This document shows, in pieces, positions 1 through 11,060 of a stretch of 64,000 nucleotides of DNA. Origin of the DNA: Pezicula radicicola (lineage: Eukaryota; Ascomycota; Leotiomycetes; Helotiales; Dermateaceae); the NCBI GenBank assembly GCA_003008705.1, contig PDUO01000009.1, positions 806,001-870,000 on the forward strand, in the 5' to 3' direction. How positions within the stretch are numbered: position 1 is the first letter of the stretch; every line of letters begins with the position of its first letter. Made by a program: the position numbers and the translations under genes. The notes beneath the pieces are model-generated. The model did no database searches. It was not told where the DNA came from and saw only the letters and a list, made by a program, of their open reading frames with translations.

Positions 1-2138
1 TAGGATGGTCTTGTTGTGAGAGTATTGCAGCCAAGAAAGAGGCGTAAGGTACCGACCGTAAAGCTTCCATCAAGATGTCTTTGTCTAGGTTAGAGAGCAT
101 TTTGAGTTGTGCTGTCAGAACTTTTTGACGAACACTCAAATTGACAGTGCTTGAAAACGCATCGGTTAGAGTTGGAAACAGGATTATGGCAAATCGCTTC
201 ACCTGGTCTTTACACCCTTCAAGAAGCTCAACTCGTTTTTCATTGGCCGACTTCTTCCTGGAACCTGAAGGGGTAGATGTAGGAGGTGTTGGTGTTGTGT
301 CAATTTCAAATATACCGTCATAGGCAGTATCTGACTCCCTAAGCACCCCAGGAAGTAACTCGCAGATGACGTTCAAAGTTTCAATGACTTGCTCTCGTGG
401 TCTGTGGATTAAAGCCTGCATGATGACTACACTATCGAGCTTCGATGCAATATCATCATCAGGGCCGGGAGGTGATACGCCAGTTAGGATTTGATATAAG
501 GTCTCGACAACATTCATCTTAAAGAGCTCAGCAGACAAAGATGCACTAGCCTTGGCTGTGAACGCGAGGACCCGTAGGAATTGTGTATGGATATTAGGAC
601 CAATAAGGTTGGTTGTTCCTGGAAGTAGAAGGCGAAGGATGGCCTTTAAGAGATCGGTGCTCACAAGTTCTTCGAGCTTGCTGGGGTGGTATCGGAAACT
701 CTCTACAACACGTGAGACACATAGTGAGCCTTGCTCAACGACCTTTTGGTCGCTAGAGCCGAGAACATTCAACAAGATAGGCATAACATCGCGAATGACC
801 GAAAATGAGTCCTCAGGGATATTTCGGCAACAATTGGCGGCCGTGGTAACGGCAGTTCTCTGCGTACTCGTAGCGAAGAAGTCAAGGTATGTCAGGCAAG
901 CTGTCAAGCCGCCTTCACGAACGATCGATGCAGGATACTCGACTGATATCTTCTCCAGTGTCTAGAGCAATAATTAGCGTGAGAGCCCCAGCGGTGATTA
1001 AATAAACTTACACTAAGTGCTTGCTCTGCCAGATCAATATAGTGGATTTCCAAGAGTTTCGCACAGAGAACAGGAACAGCGCCGCCGTAAACTACATTGG
1101 CAGTGCTGGCTGGTAAGGCCTCCATCAAATTGGCAATACAACGGCAAGCAAGTAACATCATCTCAGGATTATCATCTCCAAAGTCTGGTGCTTGCATCAA
1201 AACCACAAGCTCCTTGACAAAAGCATCGGGGGAGAAGTGACCGGAAAGATTGTCCTCCGTAGATACCAGCAAGATTTCTGAAAGCTCTTGCAGAGCAATC
1301 AACTGCATCGAGGGATCATCCCTCTGTTTGAGGTTGCTTAAAATGTCCCTCAGCCTTGAAGAAACTCCCGACATCATTCCACTTAACGCTCGTAATGTAC
1401 TTGATAGCCCATGCGGAGGTCCTCCAGGTCCGCCAAACCCTCCAAATGGGTCATCATCGTCATCTTCCTCTCCTTCATAGCCATGGCCCATCTCTTCATC
1501 CTCGTTCTCACCACTGCCTTCATCGTCGCGAGTTGGTGGGTGTTTGGGATCTAGATCGTTTTCTGCAGTTTCCTCATCTTTGCTGCCATTAGCCGTTTTC
1601 TTAGATCGCCGACTGGAGCCAGGTGTATTGGTGGATGAATCTACAGATAAAAACATTAACTTCGAACTAGACATATAAGATTCAGCCTGGCAATGCGGAC
1701 CTCCTTTCTTGTTTCGTGCAGACTTGCGTTTTGCAGGTGCAGTTGATGCAACAGGTGTCTCGTTGGAAGGACCTCCAGAAGCACTATAAGACATGTCAGT
1801 ATCAGATCCGGGGAGGATTGTCCGGATCAAGCTCACCCAGGACTCGACATCACCGCTGAAGTTTTGCCCTTCTTAGGTCGGGAAGGCACTGCTGGAGCGG
1901 GGTTAGAGCGCTCAGGTTCTGCTACCTTCTGCCGCTTTGTACGTCGAGCAGATGATGATGTCTTGGGCGGTTCGGGGTCGGAAGCTGGGCTTGGATCACG
2001 AACAACGGCTTTGCGTTTTCGCGATGGTGTAGGCCGCGCGGACGAAGCAGCTGCAGGCACTGTAGTAGGAGGATTACCTGAAGGTTCGGAGGAGTGGGCC
2101 GCTTGTCTTGCGGACTGACGAGTGATTCTGGACGACAT
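1..2138 (-). CDS. ufd4: UFD4/TRIP12-type HECT E3 ubiquitin ligase, N-terminal part (3' end outside window)
   Basis: Family role: ubiquitin ligase of the ubiquitin-fusion-degradation pathway, related to yeast Ufd4 and human TRIP12. Seen: exons 1837-2138, 1012-1783 and <1-961 on the minus strand. They are joined by introns 1784-1836 (GTGAGC...TATAG) and 962-1011 (GTAAGT...CTAG), and the frame stays open to the window edge. The start MSSRITRQ at 2138 opens a Ser/Pro/Lys/Arg-rich disordered region, followed by an acidic stretch and a Gly/Pro run. From roughly residue 200 the sequence becomes helical armadillo-like repeats (SRLRDILSNLKQRDD, LVVLMQAPDFGDDNPEMML, CRCIANLMEALPAS), as in the N-terminal half of this family. 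The catalytic HECT domain would lie beyond position 1 and is not visible. A 60-nt stretch at 1641-1700 is in frame but could be an extra intron with a weak donor. Family call confident; first-exon start probable. Confidence 0.85.
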
Positions 2139-4578
2139 GAGTATTTGACTCTGAAAGAGTTGCAAGTTGCCTCCACTCCAGTCACCACTTTACAAGCGCT
2201 CGATGTTCATAAATGTAGAGGTTGATCGAGTGTGTAAGGCAGAAGGTTGATGGAAAGCAGATGCAGAAGAGTGAGTGAAGGTGATTGAGTACCTGGTGGG
2301 AGCGCGTGAAGAAGACAAAGAAGTGGAAGTAGCTGTCGAGATTCCGGTGGGTTCTGGAGAAGGAGCGACCTGCGAAGACTTGTCTTGTGCCATTTACGCC
2401 ATCGGCGATGACTCTCTGTGGGCGTCGGCAGCCGATCTTCGCGTTTTTGCTGTATAAGGGATCGTGAATGGACTCGCTGAGTGAGGTCGTTGAATGTGGT
2501 GGTGGTGATGATATGAGGCTGTTGCTGCCCTCGCAAGGCGTAGGTAGGTAGGAGTGATTGCACCCGGGCCTGGCGGGCCTTTTTTAAGCGAGGCTCTAAT
2601 CACAATATGACGATTACGGTCCCTCACTCAAAACGGAACAATATTCAAACAGCTCTTATGGATCAAAGAAGCAAGGACATCACATAACGAGCTACTGAAT
2701 AAATCGAACTCATAAAGCAAAAAGAGCTTTCATGAGATACTGCTGCGGCGGGCCCGTTGAACCAAGGCCGTCCGAGATTTATTCAGGCCTTATTAGGGCT
2801 AATCATTCTGTGACACGAATTCATACATCTGCGATCTCCAATTTTAACAAAAGGCATTCGCTGTTCTACTCCTTCAATTCTCTTTCCCTATCTTCTTGTT
2901 TCATCAGCTATTTAAGGTGTCCCTTTCAAGTAAGAAGACTTTTCTCTGTCTATTGGACTCGTAGACTACTTCGGTGTTTAAGTCCCCGAGGAGTAGCTAT
3001 AGCTACCTAGGTAGAGGGTAGCTTTGTTTCCCATAGGTACCTTCCTATCATATCAAGACCTTCTTGTTCTTGCCGTGTTAGATTTATGGAGAACCACATT
3101 TCTTGTACCCCCCTCCAGTTCGAAGAATAAACTGATACTGCTTTGCAATTTTGGGCAGATTAAGGTGACAATTTAGAATTTGCGGTTGCAATTCTCAACA
3201 ACCATTTCTTACAGCATAAAACAGAGGTTCGTTGCTTTGTCATTCTCTTCACCTGGGGTCTAGCTTAAGGACTGGAGATGTCAAGACTTGAGTTACTCGA
3301 CCCATTTACCCAACAAATCCATTCTAGTCTCCTGAAAAACATACTGTAGTCTCTACTCCGTAAGATTCAAGAAATCGAAATTCTCGGTAAATTAAGGTAT
3401 AACCTTTCATGTGTGTAAGGTCAAAGAGAAACTCTTGTCCCTCAAAATTCATCTGTGTAGTGATTCTTAATCTAATGAAAGTCTTGAGTTGAAGTATGTT
3501 CCTTCGTGTAGCGAGTACGAATACTGTAATATGTACCGTACCAAAGTACTCGAAGGCAATGTCTGTGGAGGTCTGCTGAGATTTAATAAACGTTATGTTC
3601 TCATAGTAAAATCGAGGGCAACTTCAGTCTTCAGACTTGATACCTAGGAGAGATTGCTCCCGTAGCAATGCCAAAGTGGTGAAATGTTTTTGTGCTGCAT
3701 TTGCCATAAGCTTAATTGCTTTTCAGCCAAGGTCAGTCAGTACCTGAGGTGGGTATATCCATACCTTACAGCAAGATCAATACCTACCACTGATACTTTC
3801 TATCTCCTAGCAAAGCCTATCCGACTGACCGAAATGAATCTCACCCCAATGTCTAGTATCTCTATCCTCAATTCTGTTTATTATGTCAGCATTTCACGAT
3901 GATTCACCAATGATTGCGCCATACCTCGTAGCTTCTCGCCCTTCCGATGGAGTTCCTCAAAACAAAAGGCTAACAAACAGTACTACAAGGTACAGTCTAA
4001 AAAAACTAAGAAGTACACCTCGTCAAAGGAAAAACATGATCCGCCTTATTCACCCAATATAATTCTATTCACCCACATAAGTTTCTGGTCTCAACTCCAC
4101 CACTCCAATCTCGCCTTACTGTAAGCTTCTGTTATCTGACCCCTCGCCCCTCCTTCCACCCCAATCTCTTGCGCTATCCTAGCGGGGCACATCATCGTCT
4201 AGCATCGCCTCGATTCGCGCGCGCAACCTGCCTCGCTCTTGTTGAATGACTTGCACGGACGTACAGTACTCCGTAACCAGCCCCATTCTTCATATTCTTC
4301 GCTCTTCATTCTTACCTTGTCAAGTTACCAAGCGTTTCATAAGCAGGCAACAGGCTGTTGTAGTAGTCACGGCGCACTCTCTCTATCTTCGTCGATCGTT
4401 ACAGTACACTTCTACTGCGAAAACGCTCTCCGTTGCATCCTCTGCGACAACCCCGGCAATACAGCGACTTCGGCATTCGTCATCTTTCCTGCGTACTTCA
4501 ACTCAAAGCCGCACGCAAGACCTTTCGCATTTATTGCACAAACACAACACTTCGACCTCGAGAACCCTATCATCCAAG
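2139..4578. other. Divergent intergenic region between UFD4 and NMNAT genes
   Basis: About 2.4 kb of 5' flanking DNA shared by two divergently transcribed genes. The parts next to each gene are pyrimidine-rich on the sense strand, as in fungal 5' leaders. Several short open frames exist (for example near 2190-2630 and 4239-4760), but none shows a recognisable domain or coherent splicing, so I treat them as leader or chance frames. No repeat family, tRNA or mobile element recognised. Confidence 0.6.
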
Positions 4579-6162
4579 ATGGCCTCCAATAACCAAGCAA
4601 ACCTGCCGACCCATCGGTTAAAACTCACTCAAACCGATCCTACACGAACCCCTCTGATCCTGATCGCCTGCGGTAGTTACTCACCAATAACTTTTCTGCA
4701 TCTGCGAATGTTTGAGATGGCTGCGGTATGTTTGTTCGCAGAGCAAATAGCCTCTATTTGAGCCTGATTTTGGAGTTGTAGGACTTTGCAAAATTTAATA
4801 CCAAATTTGAGATCATGGGCGGATATTTTTCGCCTGTGTCAGGTACGATTCTGCCAACCCCGTCACCCAGTGAGCAATATTGACTTGATCTCTTTTCATA
4901 GATGCATACAAGAAGGCTGGACTTGCAAGTGCTGAACACCGACTGCGGATGTGCCAACTCGCCGTAGATCAGACATCGAATTGGCTGATGGTGGATCCAT
5001 GGGAGGCAGTTCAGACAGGTTCGTGCCTTTGTGCCTCTTATAGAGTACGGACTGGGCAATGCTAATTTTGAGAACCCGAAAAGAATACCAGCCGACCGCT
5101 CTTGTGCTCGATCACTTTGAACATGAAATCAACGAAGTACTTGGAGGGGTGGAGCGGCCCGATGGCTCAAGAGCAAAGGTTCGGATTGCGCTCTTGGCCG
5201 GTGCAGGTGAGAACTTCCCATTACAAACAAATCGGGGAGTCTAGACCAAAACAATACTGATGTCGAGGCTTCCACAGATCTCATTCAGACATTTTCAACT
5301 CCAGGTGAGAACTACCCCATTTACAAACAATTTGAGGCGCCTTAAAGCAATACTGAACAAATCTAGGCGTATGGAATGAACAGGATCTGGACCACATCTT
5401 GGGAAAATTTGGTTGCTTTGTTGTTGAGGTTCGTGGGCCAGGCTATTCTCTTCCTGTTGAACACCCGCTGCGTTAAAAGCTTGTATATGTTGCAAGGATA
5501 CATCTTTATCCTTGCGATATGCTTCGTTACCTCTAAAACATTTCTTGATTTTACGAATACTTAAAACAAAGAAAGAATGCTAACACCCAAAACAGAGAAC
5601 AGGCACTGATATTGATGACGCGCTCTCAAACCTCCAGCCTTACAAACACAACATCTTTGTCATACAACAGCTCATTCATGTACGTATTCTCGCAAGGGAA
5701 ATTTCCTACGCTGGACAGTCTTACAGGCGTGAGAAAAGTCTTAACTCAGACATGTTGGAAAATACTTCCTCGACACCCAAATTTTAGAGAGACATGCTGA
5801 TTTTGGATCTTGGCAGAACGATGTGAGCAGCACAAAAATCCGGCTCTTCCTACGAAGGTTAGTAAAATTGGTTTATTTTTTATTTTCCTCGATTGTTAAA
5901 CTGCAGCAATATGTCTATACTCTTAAGGCCCCACTACGTCCAAGTCACGTTACAGTTCTAGAATGTTTTACAAAGAGGCCATGCTAATACAGAAGTTAGA
6001 GAAATGAGTGTCCAATATCTTATCCCAGCTCCAGTGATCGAGTATATCATAGCAAATGGTTTATATGAAGATGACAGTGCAGATGGCAAAGGCAAGCAAA
6101 AGGAGATATTGGGCTCCGGTAGAGCGTCGCCGGTGACAGGCAGCACTGCTTCTAAAAGTTGA
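4579..6162 (+). CDS. nma1: Nicotinamide/nicotinate mononucleotide adenylyltransferase (NMNAT), nine exons
   Basis: Catalyses NMN or NaMN + ATP to NAD or deamido-NAD, the common last adenylylation of NAD synthesis. Exons: 4579-4725, 4782-4842, 4902-5018, 5084-5206, 5278-5304, 5367-5428, 5596-5679, 5817-5857, 6000-6162; spliced length 825 nt, 274 residues. Seen: the nucleotidyltransferase signature [11 protein letters not shown] near residue 34, the [13 protein letters not shown] segment, [32 protein letters not shown] and the C-terminal [12 protein letters not shown] motif followed by [15 protein letters not shown]. All are in frame once introns are removed, so the gene looks functional. Exon 5 is only 27 nt and lies between two introns similar to each other. 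The acceptor of intron 8 is the second AG (ending ..GTTAG at 5999); the upstream CAG would give a stop. Length is typical of fungal NMNATs. Confidence 0.92.
5207..5366 (+). repeat. Pair of sister introns flanking a 27-nt exon in NMNAT
   Basis: Intron 4 (5207-5277) and intron 5 (5305-5366) both begin GTGAGAACT, continue with a near-identical CCCATT(T)ACAAACAA block, and share a downstream CAATACTGA block. The 27-nt exon 5 lies between them. Other introns of the gene do not show this similarity over their length. This looks like duplication of one intron, either with the exon or as a mobile intron copy. Confidence 0.7.
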
Positions 6163-6166
6163 TTGA

Positions 6167-6526
6167 GAGTTTCGCAACTTCTCTTTCATCATACGGCACC
6201 TGCAAAGGGACCACACCACGCCAGGTAATCATGATGCCGCCGGAGAGCGATATATTTCGCCCGGCATTGCTTCAAGATCTCTCAAGCCCTTCACTTGGTT
6301 CACATTCTTTCGGGGCTGGTACTATTTCCTATGGATTGTTGGGAGGTACCAAGACAGTGTTGAAGCAATTTTGTTTGGAACTCTACATAATGAACGGAAT
6401 TGGCTAGGGTCTTTAAACGGTTGGATTGGTATCCGTCGTTTGGCATTGGACCGCGGGAGGTTCACATTTTTGGTGTCAGCTTGGGTGCTCTTTGCGTATC
6501 GAGTTGACATGGCTGTCAAGAACTAA
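6167..6526 (+). other. Unrecognised open frame without start codon, possible gene relic
   Basis: An uninterrupted frame of about 119 codons starts just downstream of the NMNAT stop. It carries a coherent aromatic/aliphatic stretch (WFTFFRGWYYFLWIVG and FTFLVSAWVLFAYRV) that could be membrane-embedded. No ATG opens it, and I do not recognise a family. It could be an exon of a decayed gene, NMNAT 3' UTR, or chance. Confidence 0.25.
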
Positions 6527-6632
6527 GACAGTAACCCCCATGTACCTGGTTCACAAGACTACTTGTTTTATATTCTGTGATGGGTAGTGTATCAAGCACT
6601 ACACTAAAAGGGAGCAATGCTACCAGGATTTG

Positions 6633-7017
6633 ATGGCACTGAGCCTAGTGGACATTCAGCCTGCCTATAAGTCTGTTGGTTTGATTATATTGCAAAATTT
6701 ATTTTCAAACCCCAAATATATACAACCAAATGAAGGACATATCTTGGAGTTAGTACTGGAAGAAGCCAGGTTAAATAGCCTCTCCGGAGCCGCTTCTGAC
6801 GAGAATTGTTTGTTTGGCCATCATCGTAACATCTGGTCAAGTATGAAGGTAAGCAAGGCTACCATACTTTAATACTAATCATTTGCTTTCACACTAGGAC
6901 GTCGGTACCACAATAGGCCTCCATTTTGAATATGTTTCTTATCTTCGCTTTCTTCGGAGGTGTGCAATTAAGTTCCTTTTTGTTGAAGGGTTATCGGGAC
7001 GTAACACACGCTTATGA
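6633..7017 (+). CDS. Possible two-exon small protein, unrecognised
   Basis: ATG at 6633 opens exon 6633-6848. A well-formed donor (AAG|GTAAGC) and acceptor (ACACTAG at 6897) join it to exon 6898-7017, which stays in frame to TGA, giving 112 residues. The sequence is not low-complexity (e.g. LVDIQPAYKSVGLIILQNL; DVGTTIGLHFEYVSYLRFL), but I cannot place it in any family. It lies between NMNAT and a methyltransferase pseudogene in a stretch rich in gene relics, so it may itself be the remaining part of a broken larger gene. Weak support. Confidence 0.25.
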
Positions 7018-7489
7018 GGTCCGTGTAAGTAAAATGGACTCCCCTCCTCTCCTTATAGAGTTATGTACGTTACTCAGATGAAGTTATAAGACAGTTCCTA
7101 TGATTCATTGGCTATTCTATAAGACCTATATAAGACCTAGGAACGCCTACCTACTTAATAGGGGGTGTGGCAAATCACATGACTGTCTCCAAACACACTT
7201 CAATGTTCATCACTTTCCATTTCATTTCTTGTCTGTAATTATAGCGTTGTAACAAATTGGATGATTACGAGTGGTCCAAAAAGCATAGAAAAGCAGCACA
7301 TGAATGCATGGCGTGGCATGCATCTACTTCCCAAAAAGCTCCCCGGATCCGGTCAACTGCATGCGCACAAAAAGAGAATGCTGCAATACCGAGGGGTTAC
7401 GAGTTGCTAGAACATATCTCATCTTCATATATTGGACGCGCTTCTGCAACGCAACTCTGCTGCGGCTTCATATAAATATCACCTTTTAA
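7018..7489. other. Intergenic stretch upstream of methyltransferase pseudogene
   Basis: About 470 nt of AT-rich sequence including runs of TAAGACCTA-like words near 7120-7140. No gene, RNA or regulatory site recognised. Confidence 0.5.
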
Positions 7490-8651
7490 GTCTACTAGCC
7501 TTTGACGACTTTTCATCCTCCGGTACAACTAGCAATACGGCAACTTCCAGAAGCCCGACGAGATCTCCTGCACAACTTGCCGATGAGGATATCGTAGCTA
7601 ACCAAGCCACGACTACAATAGAAGTTGATTCTTTGCTGGATATAGAACGGATACAGAATCGTCAGCGTCTACCTCTATTTCTTCTAGTGTTCGGGATTTC
7701 ACTTTTGAAAATACGCGGGGCTACCACTCTTTCCATGAAGGCACCTACAACCTTCCAAATGATGAACCTGAGCAAACTCGAGAAGATATGAAACATGCCC
7801 TGACACTTAAAGTTTGTGGTGGTCTTTTGCATTTTGTTCCTTTAAAAATCCGCAGAGAATTATTGATCTGGGCACGAGTACAGGGATTTGGTCTATCGAA
7901 AGTGAGTGTTACATCTCATCAGAGAATGACGGATACGTGAACTGACAAAAATTGTAGTGGGAGATTTGTATCTGAGGTGAGACCTCCTGTTTCTAAAGAT
8001 ATTCGTCTACTGACATGAATAAGTGCTACCGTACTTGGGATCGATTTGAGTCTAATACAACCAAATTTTTTGCCTCCGAACGTCAAGTTTATGGTCGATG
8101 ATGCAGAAAGTCCATGGTTACATCCCATTAATCATTTTGACTATGTTCAAGCTCGGTTCATGGGACCATTCATTCGTAACTGGCCAGTGTTGCTTTCATG
8201 CGCGTATGAATCCCTCAAGCCAGGTGGTTGGATTGAGCCTCAAGACTTGGTACATTCAACAGACTGCGACGACGATTCATTGGGCGACGACTATCCAGTC
8301 AGGGACTAGATCACGTTAATAGAAAAAGCCCTAGCAAAGCTTGGCCTTGACTTGAATTGCTGCACAAAGAATGCAGATCGTCTTCGAGATGCTGGGTTCA
8401 TCAATGTTGAGGTCAAGACGTATAAAATTCCAATCGGCATGTGGTCGAAGAACAAGACTCTCAAAGTTGTGGGCTTGTACATGCGATCCATAATTGGGAA
8501 CGGACTACAAGGGATAAGTCTGCAGCCAATGACTAAAGGTCTTGGTTGGACTCCCGAAGAAGTCGAAGCATATCTCGTTGGTGTAAGGAAGTCACTGTTG
8601 GATACTTCGAAGCATAGCAATCTTACTTTGTATGGCCAGAAGCCGTTTTAA
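7490..8651 (+). pseudogene. LaeA-like SAM-dependent methyltransferase, pseudogene
   Basis: Intact relatives are class I SAM methyltransferases of the large fungal LaeA-like family, often linked to secondary metabolism. Recognisable pieces in order: a Ser/Thr-rich N-terminus with TTTIEVDS, RGYHSFHEGTYNLPNDEPEQ, the SAM motif DLGTSTGIWSIE (about 7868-7900), a spliced GDLY segment, LSLIQPNFLPPNVKFMVDDAE, ESLKPGGWIEPQDL, GLGWTPEEVEAYLVGVR and a C-terminal NLTLYGQKPF. Two small introns are still visible (about 7902-7957 and 7978-8029). Breaks: a frame shift near 7630-7640, a second in the A5 run just before the SAM motif (about 7844-7850), and an in-frame TAG at about 8308 where relatives have Trp. 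The three lesions in otherwise clear homology make this a pseudogene unless the draft has several local errors. Confidence 0.85.
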
Positions 8652-9560
8652 TTTGAAGATTAGTGGGGATAAACACAACAAAATTATTTTTCAAGTTTGC
8701 ATTCTGCGTGTGAAGTCGAATGGGGAAGGAGGGGCGCCTGAGAGCCACAGTTGGAATTCCAGCTGTGCGTTCTCTCCACAAAAGGACAAATAGACTGACG
8801 GGAATAATAATAATGGCCTGTCATTCCACGCGTCAGTCTTTTAAATGGCCCCAATATTTGAGGCCACAAATATGAGCAGCATGGTAAACTGATGCGCTTT
8901 GTACTTCGTACCTTCATACCTTCGTACCTTCTGAATCTATTGATCAAAAACTTCTAGTTAATTATCAAGTATTGTCTCTTGCATTATCACACAAAGTCCT
9001 CTGGAAAAATTGTTTCTTATAATAACATCCAAGCTTGCAAACGTGATCTCGGATAAAAATGAAAATCATTAGGGATTTCATATGGTCCAATGGCCTCCAG
9101 TCTGAGTCATTGGACTTTAATGGACTCGATGCATGGCCTGTAAATCCCAATGATGAACCTCCATTCTTTGCTTGTCTAGTTCTCACTGATGTAACGGAAG
9201 AATTGCATGAGTTAGCCCTTGGGCCGAGAGGAAGTCTACGTTACATGGCCTGAAATGCTAGTCTTCTCTCTTGTTCTTAATTTGAAGCCTTCTCGCCAAA
9301 GCGCATTTATAGGCAGAGGCCGACCTTTCTACCCGTGCCATCTGTACGTATCTAACAATAATTTCCCAGTTGACCACACTTAAAAGGTTGAGAGCTCTCC
9401 AAGTAACTTCTGCCCTTCGCAGGGAAAACGTTGGTTCTTTCTTTTGTATGGCTCCAAAAGGAGTACGCTAACTCTGAGACTTTTCTAAAAATCACTGGAA
9501 CATTGCCCAAAATGTTCCACATTCCGGTCAAATATCTTACACTATTCTTCTACTAACGCA
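8652..9560. other. Intergenic, no convincing gene
   Basis: About 900 nt. A 64-codon frame at 9059-9253 (plus strand) starts with ATG and has normal composition, but it shows no family resemblance and no splice partners. Near 8899-8937 are short imperfect TTCGTACC/TTCATACC repeats. Part of the stretch before 9560 may be the unreadable upstream portion of the O-methyltransferase relic. Confidence 0.5.
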
Positions 9561-9870
9561 TGGATAACTGGAGCGATAAATATGTACTCGAAATTATATG
9601 AAAATTAGTTCCTGATCTCCAACCCAGTGCGAGAGTACTTGTTGATAAAGCTATATTACCTGAAATGGGAAGTGCTGGAAACTTCGAGATGAAGAATGCG
9701 AGGATTATAGATTTGTTGATGTTAACAGTTGTGGATTCTAAAGAGAGAGATGGAGGTAATTAGAGGATATTGCTCAATGTTGCTGTTGAAGAATTTGAGT
9801 ATGCGAAGGGGGTTAAGGAGGAGAAGAGTATGATGTAGGCTGTTGAAGGAGTAGAGCCCTAAATGAGGAT
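9561..9870 (+). pseudogene. Fungal O-methyltransferase (family 2), C-terminal relic with stop codons
   Basis: One frame reads NWSDKYVLEII-stop-KLVPDLQPSARVLV then LPEMG, IDLLMLTVVDSKERDGGN-stop and FEYAKGVK. This matches in order the C-terminal half of caffeate/sterigmatocystin-type O-methyltransferases (H-[DN]-W-[SP]-D ... LLI(N)D.. LPE.G ... DL.ML..(N)SKER...W), whose members methylate phenolic hydroxyls using SAM. The TGA at 9598, TAG at 9761 and TAG at 9836 interrupt it. The stop after GGN sits where relatives have Trp, and the first where they have Arg/Lys. Those changes would fit G-to-A/C-to-T transitions as in RIP, but that is inference. The N-terminal half is not recognisable. Confidence 0.75.
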
Positions 9871-11060
9871 TTAGCTAGCGATAGTGACCATTTCCTTAGC
9901 ACGGCTTGATTAAACTACAATTTGAATTGCTAGAGAAGTTTTTGAAGATGCCATAGAATTTCAGTTTAGAAGGCAGACTACGTAAGTTACCTACCTATCT
10001 AGGTTTTGTAGTAGTACTCTGAAATGCCAAGCGACCCCTTAATTAAGCGAGTATTTACATGTCGAGAGTCTAGAGAAATATTCTATAGAAGTCTCCTGGC
10101 ATTCATATATTCCTTAGTATCCAACCTCCATAAAATACTGTAGGAGTTTACCAGGTTACTCCTAGGTGAAGAGCTTGTCAACTTATCTGGGCATGCCATG
10201 GCACTTCCATCCATTCCCTCGCGTCTCGCTTAGCAAACAAAACCCAAAAACAACAACTAAAAGGTTCCTCAAAAAGGACCTAAAATGGCAAAACTATAGG
10301 TTCTGGGAAGATCCTCTAGAACACAGCATTACCTGTGTTTTTATCGTTAGGTGAATAGTAGGGGGGATGAATCCGGACCCGACCCATCTTCTATGGAAGG
10401 TGGTATGCGTTTACGGGATTGGCGAACCTTAGTTACTCTTAATTCCTCCTCTTCAAACAGAATTTGTCCTGTGCCACTTTTACTTTGAGGCATGCCTGTT
10501 CTGTTTGTTAGATGGTACTTGGTTATTTTGAATAACAGAGTGGGTGCTAGTGTTATTCACTGGAATAATGAGATATCACGTGATTTCAATAATCAGAAAA
10601 TTTGGCCCACGGTAGCCGCATTCACCTCATGTGTCACAAAATGAAACATAAATATCAGAGTCTACTTGATCTGACTATCTTTAGCCATGGACTCACGTTT
10701 GGTTCATTGAATAGAAATATAAGTAATTCTCATCACGTGCTACAAATGTTCTCGCCACCCAGCACCACACAGGTCCCTGCAGGCTAATCGATGACCGCAT
10801 TCTGGAGTGCCGCGTGGATCCCTCGGAAGCGACAGGTACCAGCCAACCACCCGGCAAGCTATGCTACATACGAAGGGTACCTACGGGAAGCTTCATCGCA
10901 CAAGACAGCAAAGGACTCATCATCTCTCGTGCTGTGTGAACCATCTCTTCGCCATCGCAGCTTTCGATGTCCTAACATAGAACTCATCCTAAAGACCATT
11001 ATTTCATTCTTGGATTCCGACAATACGAGAGTTCCGCTGGGCGGGGCTTCAACAGCTACG
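9871..11060. other. Intergenic region upstream of NPC1-type gene
   Basis: About 1.2 kb with no supported gene. It contains two CACGTG palindromes close to the downstream gene. An open frame runs from 10791 into the NPC1 first exon, but its first 90 codons lack a signal sequence and look like 5' leader. Confidence 0.6.
10577..10739. promoter_or_regulatory. Two CACGTG (E-box) palindromes upstream of NPC1
   Basis: CACGTG occurs at 10577-10582 (in the longer palindrome TCACGTGA) and 10734-10739, about 480 and 320 nt before the ATG. Such E-boxes are bound by fungal bHLH factors (Cbf1/Pho4/SREBP types). A regulatory role here is inferred only from position. Confidence 0.3.

Noticed and set aside
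9059..9253. 64-codon plus-strand frame near the methyltransferase relics
   Set aside because: Normal composition but no recognisable motif and no neighbouring exon; insufficient to call a gene.
10791..11060. In-frame N-terminal extension of the NPC1 gene from an upstream ATG
   Set aside because: The ATG at 11061 directly precedes a good signal peptide; the upstream 90 codons would bury it and look like leader.
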